DNA of 64,000 bases, taken from Eonycteris spelaea. Lineage: Eukaryota > Chordata > Mammalia > Chiroptera > Pteropodidae. A program made the position numbers and the translations under genes. Location: the NCBI GenBank assembly GCA_003508835.1, contig PUFA01000003.1:8967501-9031500 (forward strand). The letters run 5' to 3'. The notes below the pieces were generated by a model. That model made no database searches and was not told where the DNA came from. It saw nothing but the letters and a program-made list of their open reading frames with translations. Positions within the stretch are counted from its first letter, which is position 1. Every line of letters begins with the position of its first letter. This document shows positions 23,170 through 34,050 of the stretch, one piece after another.

Positions 23170-25200
23170 ACCACTGAAGCTAGTAATCTTCAGAAACTGA
23201 ACTACTTCCACGATCAGAAAGTAAGATGCCCATTCTCTGAGCACCACATACTCTTCCAACTCTTCTGCTACGATCTCTACATTTGCAATTCTTTGCGTTC
23301 ATTGGAGGATCTTTTGGTCCTAGTTCCATGGCCCATCTCTAAGGCAAACTTCCCTTTTAGGTACCATCAACTCCCTTGCCCGTCTTTCCTCCCATCACAT
23401 TCACCAGGTAATAGCTAAGCCCTGGATGAACCCACTCACCTGACTTACCTATACTTGTACCTGTTTGGCTGAGTTTTGTTAAAGAAAACCACACAACTGA
23501 GTAGGCTCCTGATCGCTACTTCAGATGTGCTTGCGTCACTCCATGGCTATCCTGCTATTTCTATAGTCAGCTCACTCTCCTTCTCTCTCCAATGACTAGT
23601 TTATTATTTCTCCACTTGCATCAAACCTCTTCTCTCCATTCCTCGTTCTGAGCTGGCAGTCTCGCTTCTTACTTCACTGAGATGATAGAAGCCATTTGAT
23701 AGGAACTTTCCATCCCCAAATGTACAAATATACCTTTATCTGCACCCTTCAGCTCCTCCCTCCTTCATTTCAGGGGAGGTAATTTCTCTCCACATGTACT
23801 CTATATCCCACCTCTTTTACTCTCTCAGGGACTGAGCACATTCAGTCAGCCGTTTCCTTTCCCACATCTCTAGCTTCTCTGCCTTTAGTGGACCATTCTC
23901 CTCAGCATGTATTTTCTAGTCTCTTATATGGGAAATATTCCCTTGATTTCATGTTTCCTTTGAGTTACTACCTCACTACTCTCCCCTACAAATCCAACTT
24001 TCTCAAGAAAAGAAAATTTGTCCACAAAGACTGATTCTTATTCCTCACCTCTCATTCTTTTCCTGTCCCTCACCTTTCCAGAAAAAAAAAAAAATGTTTC
24101 TTATGAAGGTCGTCATTATCTTCATATTCCAAAGCCAATGAATCCTATTTCCATTTTTATATTACTCAAACTCTCTGAGGCTTTCAACTCAAGGACCACC
24201 CCTTCCTTCCTGAAGAACGCCCCTGTCTTAGCTTGTATAAGGCAGACTCACAGGTTTTCTTGGCATTCTGTCTTGGGGCTTAAGCATGCTTCTCTATGTA
24301 TGTCCTTTTATTTCCAAGGCTTTAAAAAATCCCTTTGTACCTGCAACTCCCACATGTATATTTCCATCCAAGCCCTATCCTCAGGGCTTTGGGTATATAT
24401 AGACACAGCCTAAGTGACATTGATACTTAATGTCTCACAGACATCTCAAGTTCACACTTTCCCTCACACACACCTCACGCCTCATTGCGTTCCCTCAACA
24501 AGCTCCCGCATCCAGCTTCTGTGTTGTAGTAAATGGCAGCTCCGATTGCTTCAGAATGCTGGGGTTTTCCCTCATACTCTGTTCTCACTCATCCTGCCAC
24601 ATTCAGTCTATGACTGATTCCTATCAACACTACCTCCAGAATAAATGTCAAATGTGTCCACTTCTCACTGTTTCTGTTGTCAGCATTTCAGTTCATCATC
24701 ATCAGTCAGTCTCCATTCTGGTTTTACTTTATCGACTCTTGATCTTCTTCCATCATTCTCCACACCATAGCCAGGGTGTTATTTTAAAAATAAAAGGTAG
24801 ATTATGTTACTATTATGTTTTCAATCCTTCCACAGCTTTCCAACTGCACTTAGAATATGTTTCAGAATATCCAACATGGCTGACGAAGCCCTGGTCCCTG
24901 CCAGTGTTTTAATGCCATGACCCCCGCCCTTCACTCACAGCACTCCAAACGCCGGTCTTCACGCGTTCCTGGGACACATCAGGTGCTCCCCCCCATCAGA
25001 GATCTCAGGTGTGCTTTTCCCCTTGCCGGAAAAGCCTCCTCCCCATCCATCACAAGTCTCACCTCAAATGTCACTTTCTTAGAGAGTTCTGAGATACCAC
25101 TAAATCACCTCCGAAGAGGATGTTTTTTCCTGACACCCCATTCCAAGCATGGACACAGACCGAATTACTCCGTGAAGTTAAGAACAGTTCTCAAGTTTTT
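23170..25200 (+). mobile_element. Long decayed L2 LINE segment
   Basis: About 2 kb, C/T-rich on the + strand, following the L2 coding and 3' region in order. Clear anchors run from the stretch before the reverse transcriptase (23680-23890, TGATAGAAGCCATTTGATAG onward) to the C-terminal coding region at 24420-24910: ATCCAGCTTCTGTGTTG, GTTTTCCCTCATACTCTGT, CTCCACACCATAGCCAGGGT, TAGATTATGTTACTATTATG, CCACAGCTTTCCAACTGCAC and GAAGCCCTGGTCCCTGCCAG. The non-coding end (25050-25140) has GTCTCACCTCAAATGTCACT. The 160-codon open frame at 24430-24912 is an accidentally open part of this element. The reverse transcriptase core around 24100-24400 is largely destroyed. The assignment before 23640 is weaker. 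Confidence 0.8.
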
Positions 25201-25575
25201 CTAAAATCTTGACAACAGACAGATAATACAAGTCATAATATTGAAAATTAGTCATCAGCATTATTATTTCTTAGTCACATCCTTCAGAAGGGGTCCCATA
25301 TTGGCTCTCTCCTCCTGGGCCACCATGTTTTAGAACCTGCCTCCCTTACAGAGTTCCCTTTGACCTGGATCTTGCTCCCCATGTTCAGAACTTTAATGCC
25401 CATTCTCTCCAGATCTAGTTCCTGGACCTGTCCCCATTCCAGTTAATAACTCATAATCTTCCAGCTATTCAACCGTAATCAGCACAGGATTTTTGAGTGG
25501 CTTAGTTTCTCTTCTCTCCACCACTGTGTTCCAGGCTAGGCATTATATAATCAGTAGGCCCATTAAGGTTTACTC

Positions 25576-25600
25576 AAAAAAAAAAAAAAAAAAAAAAAAA
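25576..25600 (+). repeat. A25 tract
   Basis: An uninterrupted run of A after TTTACTC. It could be the tail of an old retroinsertion, but I found no polyadenylation signal just upstream and no matching target duplication. Confidence 0.85.
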
Positions 25601-25996
25601 GCAATCTCAAAGATAGTCATAAAGCCTGTAGCCTCCCTTAGAATATGGAAAAGGCTGCAGTTTAAAAAGTAACAAATCATTTTAAAGTCAAGCTACATAT
25701 TTACATAGAAACAGGTATATATAGGTAAATACAAAAAAATGTTAACTATGGTTGGTGAGATTACAGTGAATATAAAATATTTTTGCTTACTTTTATTTTT
25801 TAATTGATCTACAGGGTTTATACTAAACATATCCCGAAGCCTAAAATAGATCAAACAAATAGTGTTCGTGTTTAATACTTTGAATATTATTGCTGCAAGT
25901 ATGACAATATGAGTGGGCAGCCAAACCACAGGCACTAATGAGTAACTTAGGGTTTCTGCTCAGTGTGTGTGGCTAGGAGCATATAAACTCATAAGT

Positions 25997-26407
25997 TTCT
26001 CCATTTCCCACGTCACTGCGAGGCTGTAAACAGAATATATAATGAATACAAGTGGCTAATATCCTCTGAAGACACTTTTTATCTCTGATAAACACCATAG
26101 AATGCTAATCCTTTTCTGCCCCGTATTAATTGTAAGCCATAATTCTGATAGGATAGCAGGAGGTCTGTCCTAATGTCTCACCTGGCAAAGGCATACTGTG
26201 GTGCCTTCAGTTAAAAAAAAAAAAAAAAAAAGAATACCTGCTCATCATTATTTAAGGGCAGCTGTCCTTTCAAACCCTTAAGTGCCTTCTTCACAGGCTT
26301 CTGTGCCACTTCCCTTCCTGTGTATTACTCACCATCGTATAATGGTTTTTTTTCCAATTTCTCCATTTGAAATGTCACTGTGGGGCTATAAACAGAATGC
26401 AATGGCC
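25997..26407 (+). repeat. Pair of diverged ~45-bp direct repeats
   Basis: 25997-26041 and 26358-26402 both read TTTCTCCATTT, then a variable GTCACTG, then GGGCTATAAACAGAAT or the variant GAGGCTGTAAACAGAAT. About 80 percent agreement by eye over roughly 45 bases, 360 bases apart. It does not look like a simple repeat. Confidence 0.7.
26213..26231 (+). repeat. A19 tract
   Basis: A homopolymer run after CCTTCAGTT. No target duplication was recognised around it. Confidence 0.8.
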
Positions 26408-28289
26408 TGATGAAGAATTGACCAGTGGGAAGTGTGGAGCTTAGATAATACTGCCCAGGTCGACTCCAGTGAACTGCCCAGTTCACTGTGACCCTCTGTA
26501 ATGCAAATGGTTCCTGCCAAGGGAGTATTTGCCACCACAGACATCTAGAAAGGTCCAAAGTGCCCAATATCTTTATATTATAGAGTAGTTTATATAAAAT
26601 GTGTTTACCACATGAACCTTTCTTACTCATGCTAATAGTGAAATTCATTTAAGTATATAGAATAAAATTTTAAATATTAGTTTGTTATTTGTCTCAGTTT
26701 ATTCAGTTTTCTGAATAGCATGTATTTCCTCAGAATTCTTTTTCTATTACACTTTTTGCATAATTTTGCTATGTGTTCTCCTGAACCATATAGGCTTCTA
26801 TTTTTATCTTTCACCCTAAATCACCTTCTATTCTATTGTTTCTTAATTGGTGTTTTTCCATAATAATTTAGTCTTCTACAGTCCCGCCTTAATTTTTCTA
26901 ACTTGTTTCATTTTCTGATTCTGTAGTTTTATCATAATTGTCATCAATAATTAACTTTTACTGAGTGCCTACTGGGTGCATGACATTGCATTTGCTTTCT
27001 GGTCTCTTCATCTCATTACCTGTTATATAGACACATATTGCTTCAAAGGCAATTACTGCCCACCCTCCCCCCATCAACTTGCCACTGCCTACTTAATTAC
27101 TTGTCTTTTCCCAGGGACACATTACAAAGGAAGGGAGAAATTCAGTAGCTTCTATCAGTCCTACATCTACTCTTAGTCACTGAGTATGTTCTTACAGTAC
27201 ATAGCATCCCTCCATAGGCCTTTAGAATGTTTGCTGTGCTGATATATTCCAAGTCCCGAACACAAGGTAAAAATCTGGGGGAACACACCTAATATCCCAA
27301 CAGCAAGTGCTTTCCAAGCTTAGAGCACACTGAATTCGTGCGTTTTCCCCCTTAGTGTTCTGCCTAATTTTCTGTGTACTGTCAAGTCAATTAATTATAT
27401 ATATTTTTCATATATGTCTACAGCTATATTTTTGTTAGCCATAGTCTTATCTCCCCATCTAGGATATAAGCCATTTATATTTCTTGCCTACATCTTATAC
27501 AATATGTGCTTTCAGAAGGCACATCATTAAAAGTTATTGAATTAACATAAGCCACATGGAACAGACAAAAAAAAAATCTCTAAATACTGTGCATTCAGGC
27601 TTAAAAAATTAATGCTTTCAGGAGTAAGGTCCCAGGAATCTGCTGTTCCCTTGACTTCACAGGTAGACTTGATTTTCAGAGATGTCCTTCTCTTTTCCCT
27701 TTAGACGAGAAAAAAATATATCCTTTCAAATGAAGATATCATTATAGCTATGCAAAGACACCTGGGTTTACAGGCTATGAGATCGTCACAGAGGAAGACT
27801 AGGCACATTCTTGTTCTCTCATGACTTACCTAACAGTCTGACACTGAAATCACACAGATCTTCCATTTTCCTGACAGAATACAAGGCCATAAAAGAACTC
27901 AGAGCCCATCACAAAGCTCTGCCTAATTTGATAGCAGTTTAAACTCTAACTTTATGAGCATCCTGACCTCTCAATTCCCTTGGAATCTTTTTCTCTTCAG
28001 GACAGATTTTGGCCCAGAGTGTATTTGCTGTGTTTTGCTATTGGTGGAAGGTAGCTTTAGAGATCCTACCATGTGGATTGTCCCTGACAGAAGAGCTAGT
28101 ATCACCCACCTCCAAGGAACTCTCATTCCTGCCTTGGAATCTAGAGCACATTAGTGGAATTTCACAGATAACACCACACTGGATCAGGGAAGGAGGCTCT
28201 CAGAGATGAACTGCCATTTAGAGTCAGCATGGTGAAATTACAGAAAGCAAAGTGAACTCATAAAGAACCCCAGTTTCTGGTCTAGTGCT

Positions 28290-28400
28290 AGAAGAAATCA
28301 TGGCAGAACTTTGAGCCAGTTATTTCACCTCATTGAGCCTCAGTTTCCTCATCAGTAAGATAAAGTATTGTACTAAATTATGGGTACGGATCCTGCCAAT
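28290..28400 (+). repeat. MIR SINE fragment
   Basis: Sense core GAGCCAGTTATTTCACCTCA, TTGAGCCTCAGTTTCCTCAT, CAGTAAGATAAAGTATTGTA, followed by a decayed 3' portion (GGATCCTGCCAATTCTAAAA). Confidence 0.8.
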
Positions 28401-28439
28401 TCTAAAATTCTGCGCTTAGATTTTCTAACTTAAACTCAA

Positions 28440-28960
28440 CAACCTCCCTCCCCCACAGGAATCTATTCAAAGGAAATAACCCAGGATATTACCAAATCTT
28501 TATAAAGAAAGGTATATTGCTTAAAAAAGAAACCTAGAAAAGCCCAAATATATTTTTAAGAATAAGAGATGGTTAAATAAATTATGATATATTTAAATAG
28601 TAAAATCTTATGCAACCATTAAAAGGTATTTCCAAAGAATATATAATACCATACTGTATTTATATGTATCTTTCATTAAAAGAAAGCAATCTTTAAAGTT
28701 ACTCAAGGGTTTTAATATATACATTGAAAAAATACATCAAAATGTAAATATTGGTTTTCTCTGATAGTTGAATCATGTGTGCTTTTAATGTTATTTCATA
28801 ATTTTTCTGTATTCTTCAACTGGACATGTGATATTAACTTTTAGTGAGAAAAGGGGCAAGAAGTGTAACTTTTTATTGTTAAGTTTGAAAACCAAGTATG
28901 CTTTTCACTAAGAAAAAATATAGAATAACTGTATAATAATTTTAAAGGGGTAAAAAATGC
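28440..28960 (+). repeat. HAL1/L1M-type LINE fragment
   Basis: Shows the C-terminal ORF2-like order of old L1 or HAL1 elements: GGAATCTATTCAAAGGAAAT, AACCCAGGATATTACC, then GAGATGGTTAAATAAATTAT and TCTTATGCAACCATTAAAAG, followed by an AT-rich 3' region. Strongly decayed with no open frame. Confidence 0.6.
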
Positions 28961-29585
28961 AGAAACAGACATTTAGGAATAAATTTCCTTAAGTCAATGG
29001 GGCAAAATGATTCAGGGTTCACAGTTATCTATAGGATATGTTGCCATTGATTTCACAGTGCTGTTTAAAAACAGCTATTTTCTGTGATGTGTCAACAGTA
29101 GAAAAACACAAAGAAACCCTTATTATTTAAAGCATCATTAATACAATTCAAAAGGAGTGCATTTTTTAAAAAAACATCTTAAGAATAAAATAGATTGTCT
29201 TGATACCGAGTTATATAAATTGAGGTAGATTACAACAGCCTTGTTCTTTCATAAGAAATTATCATGAATCGAAGATGCTAATGCGATTAAAATTTTTTTA
29301 GGTCAGCTGCTAAAAGCAGCTCAAGAAATCACATTCTTACAAGAATCGTTCAGTAAATCAGTCTTTTTTGTTGTTGTTGCTGTTAACAAGTTTTCTTGTT
29401 TGATTTAAACCAGTGCCCTAAAAATAAAACACTTTGTGCTGTTGTAAAAGAGTAATCATTTTTTAAAGTAACTCCGAAAATTGCATTTATAGAGGTTCTA
29501 AATGTCTTTTTTAAATTTTATTAACATTAGTAGCCTGTTAGGTTTTGGAGGGGTTTTTTGTTTTTGTTTCTGTTTTGTCTTGGAG

Positions 29586-29609
29586 TTTGTTTGTTTGTTT
29601 GTTTGTTTT
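29586..29609. repeat. (TTTG)n simple repeat
   Basis: Six TTTG units after a TTTTTG-rich leader starting near 29551. Confidence 0.85.
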
Positions 29610-30179
29610 ATAGCCATCCTGCTTGATTCAAGCTCCTGACCTCTCAGCCCATGTTGTTACCTTGAGTTTGTAGGAAATTAGGTGCCCTCACTCCTGAAGA
29701 GGGAGCAGAGAAGCAAATAACCTTGTAGATTCCCTCCCCTCCCTAAGGGTCCAGGGATAGGCAAATTGACTTCCTGGGGTACTTTCTGAAGCATTATGTC
29801 TCAAAAACTGTTTCTCCCTCGGTGATTGGATTCTTCATATGAAATTAAGTGGGTCACACCAGCACAGATTATGTTACAAAGTTTGTTCACACTGAGCGAG
29901 AAATTAATCTTAACATTTGCAAAAGGGGATTTAAAACTTTGGGAAACCAAATACACTGACATCATATTCCCTGATGCTTAAGAGAATCAAACGAGTTACT
30001 TTAAAATCTGACAAAAGATGTTTGCTAACCATGTTAAACTCTCTAATAGCAGTCTACATTAACAACTAGATACATAATCAATCTGTAGGGGAAAAAAAGG
30101 CACAAGGTAACGACTCCTAAAGAAATTAAAGGAAGCAGTAAGAGTTTCTATTCAACCAGCCACACCTGAGAATAGTTAT

Positions 30180-30740
30180 GAATTATTCAAATTGTGGTTT
30201 TATTAGTCTTTCCTTCATCAGCTGTCCTGAAGAGGGATTGGGGGTGCTGATTATCCAGCGCATGTGCTTCTTGCCTTTTGCCCTTTCTGCCTTACTTACA
30301 CCCTTTATGGGGCTGTCATCATGAGTCACAACACAAGGGTTTTTCAGAGTTACAGCAGTGCCAAAGCTATTTTAATAATCTCGACTGATTTGTTGTAGGG
30401 CTTTTTTTTTTTTTTTTTTTTTTTTTTAATGATAGAGAATCTTGCAAAGCTCGGCATTCATGTTTTTCTGGCAACATTTTGCGATGAAAATTTTTTCTCT
30501 GCCGCAGTTTTTTTTTTTTTTAACCCCTGGCTGCTGCTTCCCGCTCTAAGTCTTCAAAGGGATTTTAATGCTAATTTTCCTATGCAATTGGCTTTGGTGG
30601 CAGGTAATTTCCTGAGTTAGATGACTGTGGAGAAAAGCACCTAAAAGTATTAGTGAGCAGTTTACAGCTCTTGTTACAGATCAAGGTGACCTTTTAAAGG
30701 TTACTGTTAGCACGACGTCAGTAAATTGTCAAAAATGCGA
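30180..30740. promoter_or_regulatory. Candidate regulatory block, repeat-free apart from T tracts
   Basis: It contains an AP-1-like ATGAGTCA at about 30321-30328, CAGCTG near 30220, an inverted repeat AAGGTGACCTT (30683-30693) like a nuclear-receptor palindrome with AAAGGTTA just downstream, and GACGTCAG (CRE-like) near 30713. Clustering of such words in a repeat-poor stretch is suggestive only. The block is split by T26 at 30402 and by a shorter T run near 30508. Confidence 0.25.
30402..30427 (+). repeat. T26 tract
   Basis: An uninterrupted run of T after TAGGGC. No retroelement body was recognised on its left, where the body would lie if this were the poly(A) of a minus-strand insertion read from the right. 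Confidence 0.9.
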
Positions 30741-31189
30741 TCTGAATAAACAATTTTTATTCTGAAGCTCTTCATAATGAAAATGCTTTCTACTCCATTT
30801 TAATTTGAAAAAAAAATCAGTAAATAACCTATAGACCATTTCTTGAGAACCCAATATAAAGATCAAAATGAACTGCTTTACTTAGTGTACTTTTCTCTTA
30901 TCTTTAAATTTTTCTTCAAATCAACTACCAACTTTAACACTCTTCCCACAGTTCATTTTGCTCTGGGAATATGTGTAACCTTTTGATTCGTTTCTAGGTA
31001 AGAGCAAACGACCCTTGCTCTTTACCTGAAATAGTCATTGTATTTATGTGGTGTCGTTACCAAACTCATGATATAAATGAGTAACGTGTATCTCATTGAA
31101 AAAGACAGTCTTATCAGCAAAGGAAAGTTAAGTGTCAGTGAGATTATTTATTGTCCCTCTGTTCAAAAATCATAAACATTTTTACTAAA

Positions 31190-31375
31190 TAATACTAGCA
31201 ATAACTTATTGAGCACTTAGTATGTTTCCAGCTCAGTCCCTGGTATTTTCTCATTTAATACTTTTTCACAACTCTAAAGTAGGAAGTTTACAGAAAAACA
31301 ACTGAGCTTAAAAAACCTATCCAAGACCACAACACTAATTAGGACGAGAGTCTGGCTTCAAACCCCGGCTGTGTA
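31190..31375 (-). repeat. MIR SINE, antisense
   Basis: ACTTATTGAGCACTTAGTAT, TTTTCTCATTTAATACTTTT, CACAACTCTAAAGTAGGAAG, then CCAAGACCACAACACTAATT and GGCTTCAAACCCCGGCTGTG. The last reads as the complement of the tRNA-related promoter end, so this copy nearly reaches its 5' end. Confidence 0.85.
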
Positions 31376-31554
31376 ACTTCTGTGTTGCCCAGAAGTGCTC
31401 CTTGCCTCCCTTTGTGGTGTGGAATACTAAGAAAACACCTGTGCAGATCCCTTAAGAGTTTAACCACAGCAGGTAAAGGTGCGAAGGCAGGAGAGGTTCC
31501 CTCCACTGCTCTGAGGTAAAACATTCATTCCCTGCTTTATCCACTTAAGAAATA

Positions 31555-31860
31555 ACCACTGAGCCCTACATTATGCCAAATCCTTTGCTAGTTACTTGGT
31601 AGAGAAAGACATATAAGACAGTGTTCCCTTTCCTAGGGGAGTTCGTTCATGTCTAAAGAGAAACGAGAGCTATGTAAACAAATTATGATGAAATATGAGC
31701 TAAATCTGAGGATTAAGCAAGGCTGTGGAAGCAGCAGGGCGACAGTGCAAGGCCTGAGGGACAAAGCAGTCTCTGGCTGAAGGACAGGGTCCACCAGCTG
31801 TGAAAGATGTCCAGCGTGAGAGAGAGGGACAGTGGCTAACATGAGAGGAAGCCCCAGTCA
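31555..31860 (-). repeat. L2 fragment, antisense
   Basis: Starts in the L2 3' end complement (CACTGAGCCCTACATTATGC). It continues through AAGACATATAAGACAGTG, AATTATGATGAAATATGAGC and a purine-rich segment with GCAAGGCCTGAGGGACAAAG near 31748, as usual upstream of L2 3' ends. Confidence 0.6.
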
Positions 31861-32480
31861 CCCAGGACGCCCATCAGCCTTCCTTAGCGTACTAGGAATA
31901 AACTAAAGGTGATTCTTTAAATCTTAATTATGTAGCCCTTGGTTTGGGGGGTCCGAGGATTTTTCAGAGTTGATGTTGTCCTAACTGCAAGACCTCTGCT
32001 CTTAACGTAGAAGCCCAAATATAGTTTGGTTGATCCTAGCGGGCTGTATCTGCACAAATCCAAATCTCTGATCCTTTTAAAGAGAACTGAGACCTAATCT
32101 GTTTAACCAATGGTTAAACAGAGGCTTTTGATGGGAAAAAAATAAAAAAATTTTGTCTCCCATCTTAGAAGTTTGCTCTAGAAAAAACTCTGAGACTAGC
32201 CTTTTATATACTGATGTAGTATTGTTTTTGGTATCTGTGTTTACTGAATTATTTAGTATATTTTTTTATATTTTTAAAGGAGCTGTGAGATTATTGCTGC
32301 ATTTCCTATAGCGTTGGTGCCTGGCATTTAAAAATATTTGGTTGATAAAAATAGTACAAAATGATCAGTATTTCAAGGGATTAGAGGCCACTTAAATATG
32401 CATATAGTTGTTTCATTAGTTGGTTTCAAAGTTTTAGAGATCTTTTATACTTATACCTCTATTCATTTTTCTTTTTCTGT
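31861..32480. other. Unannotated non-coding stretch
   Basis: No gene or nameable repeat. A small inverted repeat, GTTTAACCAATGGTTAAAC, sits at 32100-32118. Confidence 0.45.
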
Positions 32481-33600
32481 TTTCTTATTCACAAAGTTGA
32501 GTCAGCAACAGAAACATATTCAAATTAGCCTTGTCGTACAGAAAAGAAAAAAAATCTGACTTTGTCAGGGTGGGTGGAGGGGAAAAAAGCAACTTTTTGT
32601 CAGTCTTTTGTATTTCAGCAGCTGGATTCATTGCTGCCATGGTAACGGACCACATGATGAGGTGTATTAGATTGCTCTGTGTTGAGTACAAGGGGAAGAA
32701 TGAACACAGCATTTTATTGAAGTTAAAGGTTACTTTGGAGTTTCTCCTGTGGAAATGTGTAAGGTCAAATATTGTAGCTTTCAGCATATGTAGTACTTCA
32801 GAGGAAGAATTAGGGGCATGTTGGTGCATTTAACTACAAAACCAGGTAAGGTACAATTGAATCTATGAAACTGAACTCCTCTGCCTTCTTCTGTTGCAGT
32901 GGCATAACTTGCTGGGTGGAATTTCACTGTCGCCCCCGCCTCCACCCCCACCCCTACCCCCACCCCAACCCCCCTAGGCACAGGACAGATTTCTCCCGTT
33001 CCTCCCCCCCCAACTCCCCCACCTTCAATTTCATCTGTTTTTCATTTAAAAGGCTAAACGTTGTGGATTTTTATAGTTCTACAGTAATGTGTGTGAGAGT
33101 GTGTGTACAAGTAAAAGAAATCTGGAAAGGGAGCAAGAAGAAGGCGATGATTAGTGTCGTCGGACCAATGTAAAACTGAGCAGCGTTTCCTTGTTTTGTT
33201 CTTTGAAAATGGTCCACTTTTCTTCGAGGACATCTTATTAGTGGCAGGGGTCCAGAGTTGCTTGGCTCTTACACGAAATTAAGCGGTAGGACAAAGTTCT
33301 CCAGCACGTTATTTAGTGTATTTATTGTATCTGGGGTTTTTTTTTTTTCTGCTTTCATCATATTACTGCTAGCCTCATCCAACCTGAATAGTTCACTTTT
33401 AGCTATCATTTTTACAACATATTTTATTTCCATTAGTGTTTTGTTCTTTCAGGCATTGTGGTCGTATGAGTCTTAGGAGATTTAAAAATAGAAGTAAATA
33501 GAACATGTGTAAAATGTTTAGTGTAAAATGAAATCTTTTGCTTACAGGCCAGTAAGAGCTGAATGTAAACAATTCAGTGTGGCTTCATAAAGCATCAATT
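32481..33600. promoter_or_regulatory. Candidate regulatory block around a C-rich tract
   Basis: Repeat-free for about 1.1 kb, with a local GC rise and words such as CTGCCATGGTAACGG at 32633, which contains an RFX-like half (GGTAAC). It includes an acceptor-like CTTCTTCTGTTGCAG ending at 32899 and the C-rich tract described separately. Open frames of about 100 codons overlap on both strands here (32485-32833), but neither shows a known domain. Conservation is not tested. Confidence 0.22.
32932..32975 (-). other. G-quadruplex-forming tract on the minus strand
   Basis: The + strand reads C runs of 4-6 separated by one to four bases (CCCCC, CCCCC, CCCC, CCCCC, CCCC, CCCCCC). The minus strand therefore has at least five G runs of four or more with short loops, well within the usual G3+N1-7 rule. 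A second C-rich patch follows at 33003-33021. Confidence 0.7.
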
Positions 33601-33840
33601 CCCAGAGCGCAGAAGCCTCCTCCTCCCTTGTTTACAGATCACCCGAGCAGCTTGCTTCCGAAGGGGAAGCTTTGATAGGCACAGAGCAAGTTAAAGAAGA
33701 ACATTTCTTTATTAATAGCTTAATCTAGTTTCTTGCTCATGGTTTCTACTGATGTTTGATGTCTGGCTTTTTCATAAGATGTGATGATTTACTTTAATTT
33801 TTTAGCTAAGATCTAATCTATGCAACTTCTCTCCCCTTAG

Positions 33841-34050
33841 AACAAAGTTGACTTGGCAGCTTTAGAGACAAAACTTAACCAAACAGTAGCAGAGCCTCAC
33901 TGTCATTCAAGTATATTCAATGTTCAGTATTCACTGGAGTGTTTTTATTCAGGAAAGCCTTTGAAAATTATTTTTTAGGCTGAAATCAATTATTTGCCAA
34001 TAATTGGCACTGATTGGGATAAAACCAATAAATTATTACAAGTTTGGTGT
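33841..34050 (+). other. Candidate 3'-terminal exon of unknown transcript
   Basis: Acceptor-like sequence precedes it: branch-like TCTAATC at 33812-33818, then pyrimidines CTTCTCTCCCCTTAG ending at 33840. The frame starting at 33841 is open for 45 codons (beginning NKVDLAALETKLNQTVAEPH) and ends in TAG at 33976-33978. An AATAAA lies at 34027-34032 with GT-rich sequence about ten bases further (TTTGGTGTTATG), matching the layout of a polyadenylation site. No protein family is recognised and no donor partner is identified. Chance agreement of such short signals is quite possible. Confidence 0.25.

Larger units (their letters stand above)
25201..28289. other. Unannotated non-coding stretch
   Basis: About 3 kb without a nameable gene. 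It contains a 25-base A tract (25576-25600), a 19-base A tract (26213-26231) and a diverged motif pair at 25997 and 26358. The 107-codon minus-strand open frame at 26325-26648 has no recognisable domain. Confidence 0.45.
28961..31189. other. Unannotated non-coding stretch with conserved-looking blocks
   Basis: No gene or nameable old repeat over about 2.2 kb, apart from TTTG units (29586-29609) and a T26 tract (30402-30427). The absence of repeats and the density of transcription-factor-like words at 30180-30740 make this a reasonable place to look for regulatory DNA. Confidence 0.4.

Noticed and set aside
24430..24912. 160-codon open frame, the longest on the + strand
   Set aside because: It lies in a decayed L2 and does not preserve the L2 reading frame as a recognisable protein.
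25576..26231. Processed pseudogene suggested by A25 and A19 tracts
   Set aside because: No polyadenylation signal, no coding similarity upstream and no target duplication could be found.
32485..32833. Antiparallel open frames of 100-114 codons
   Set aside because: They overlap fully on opposite strands and neither resembles a known protein; kept only as part of a regulatory candidate.
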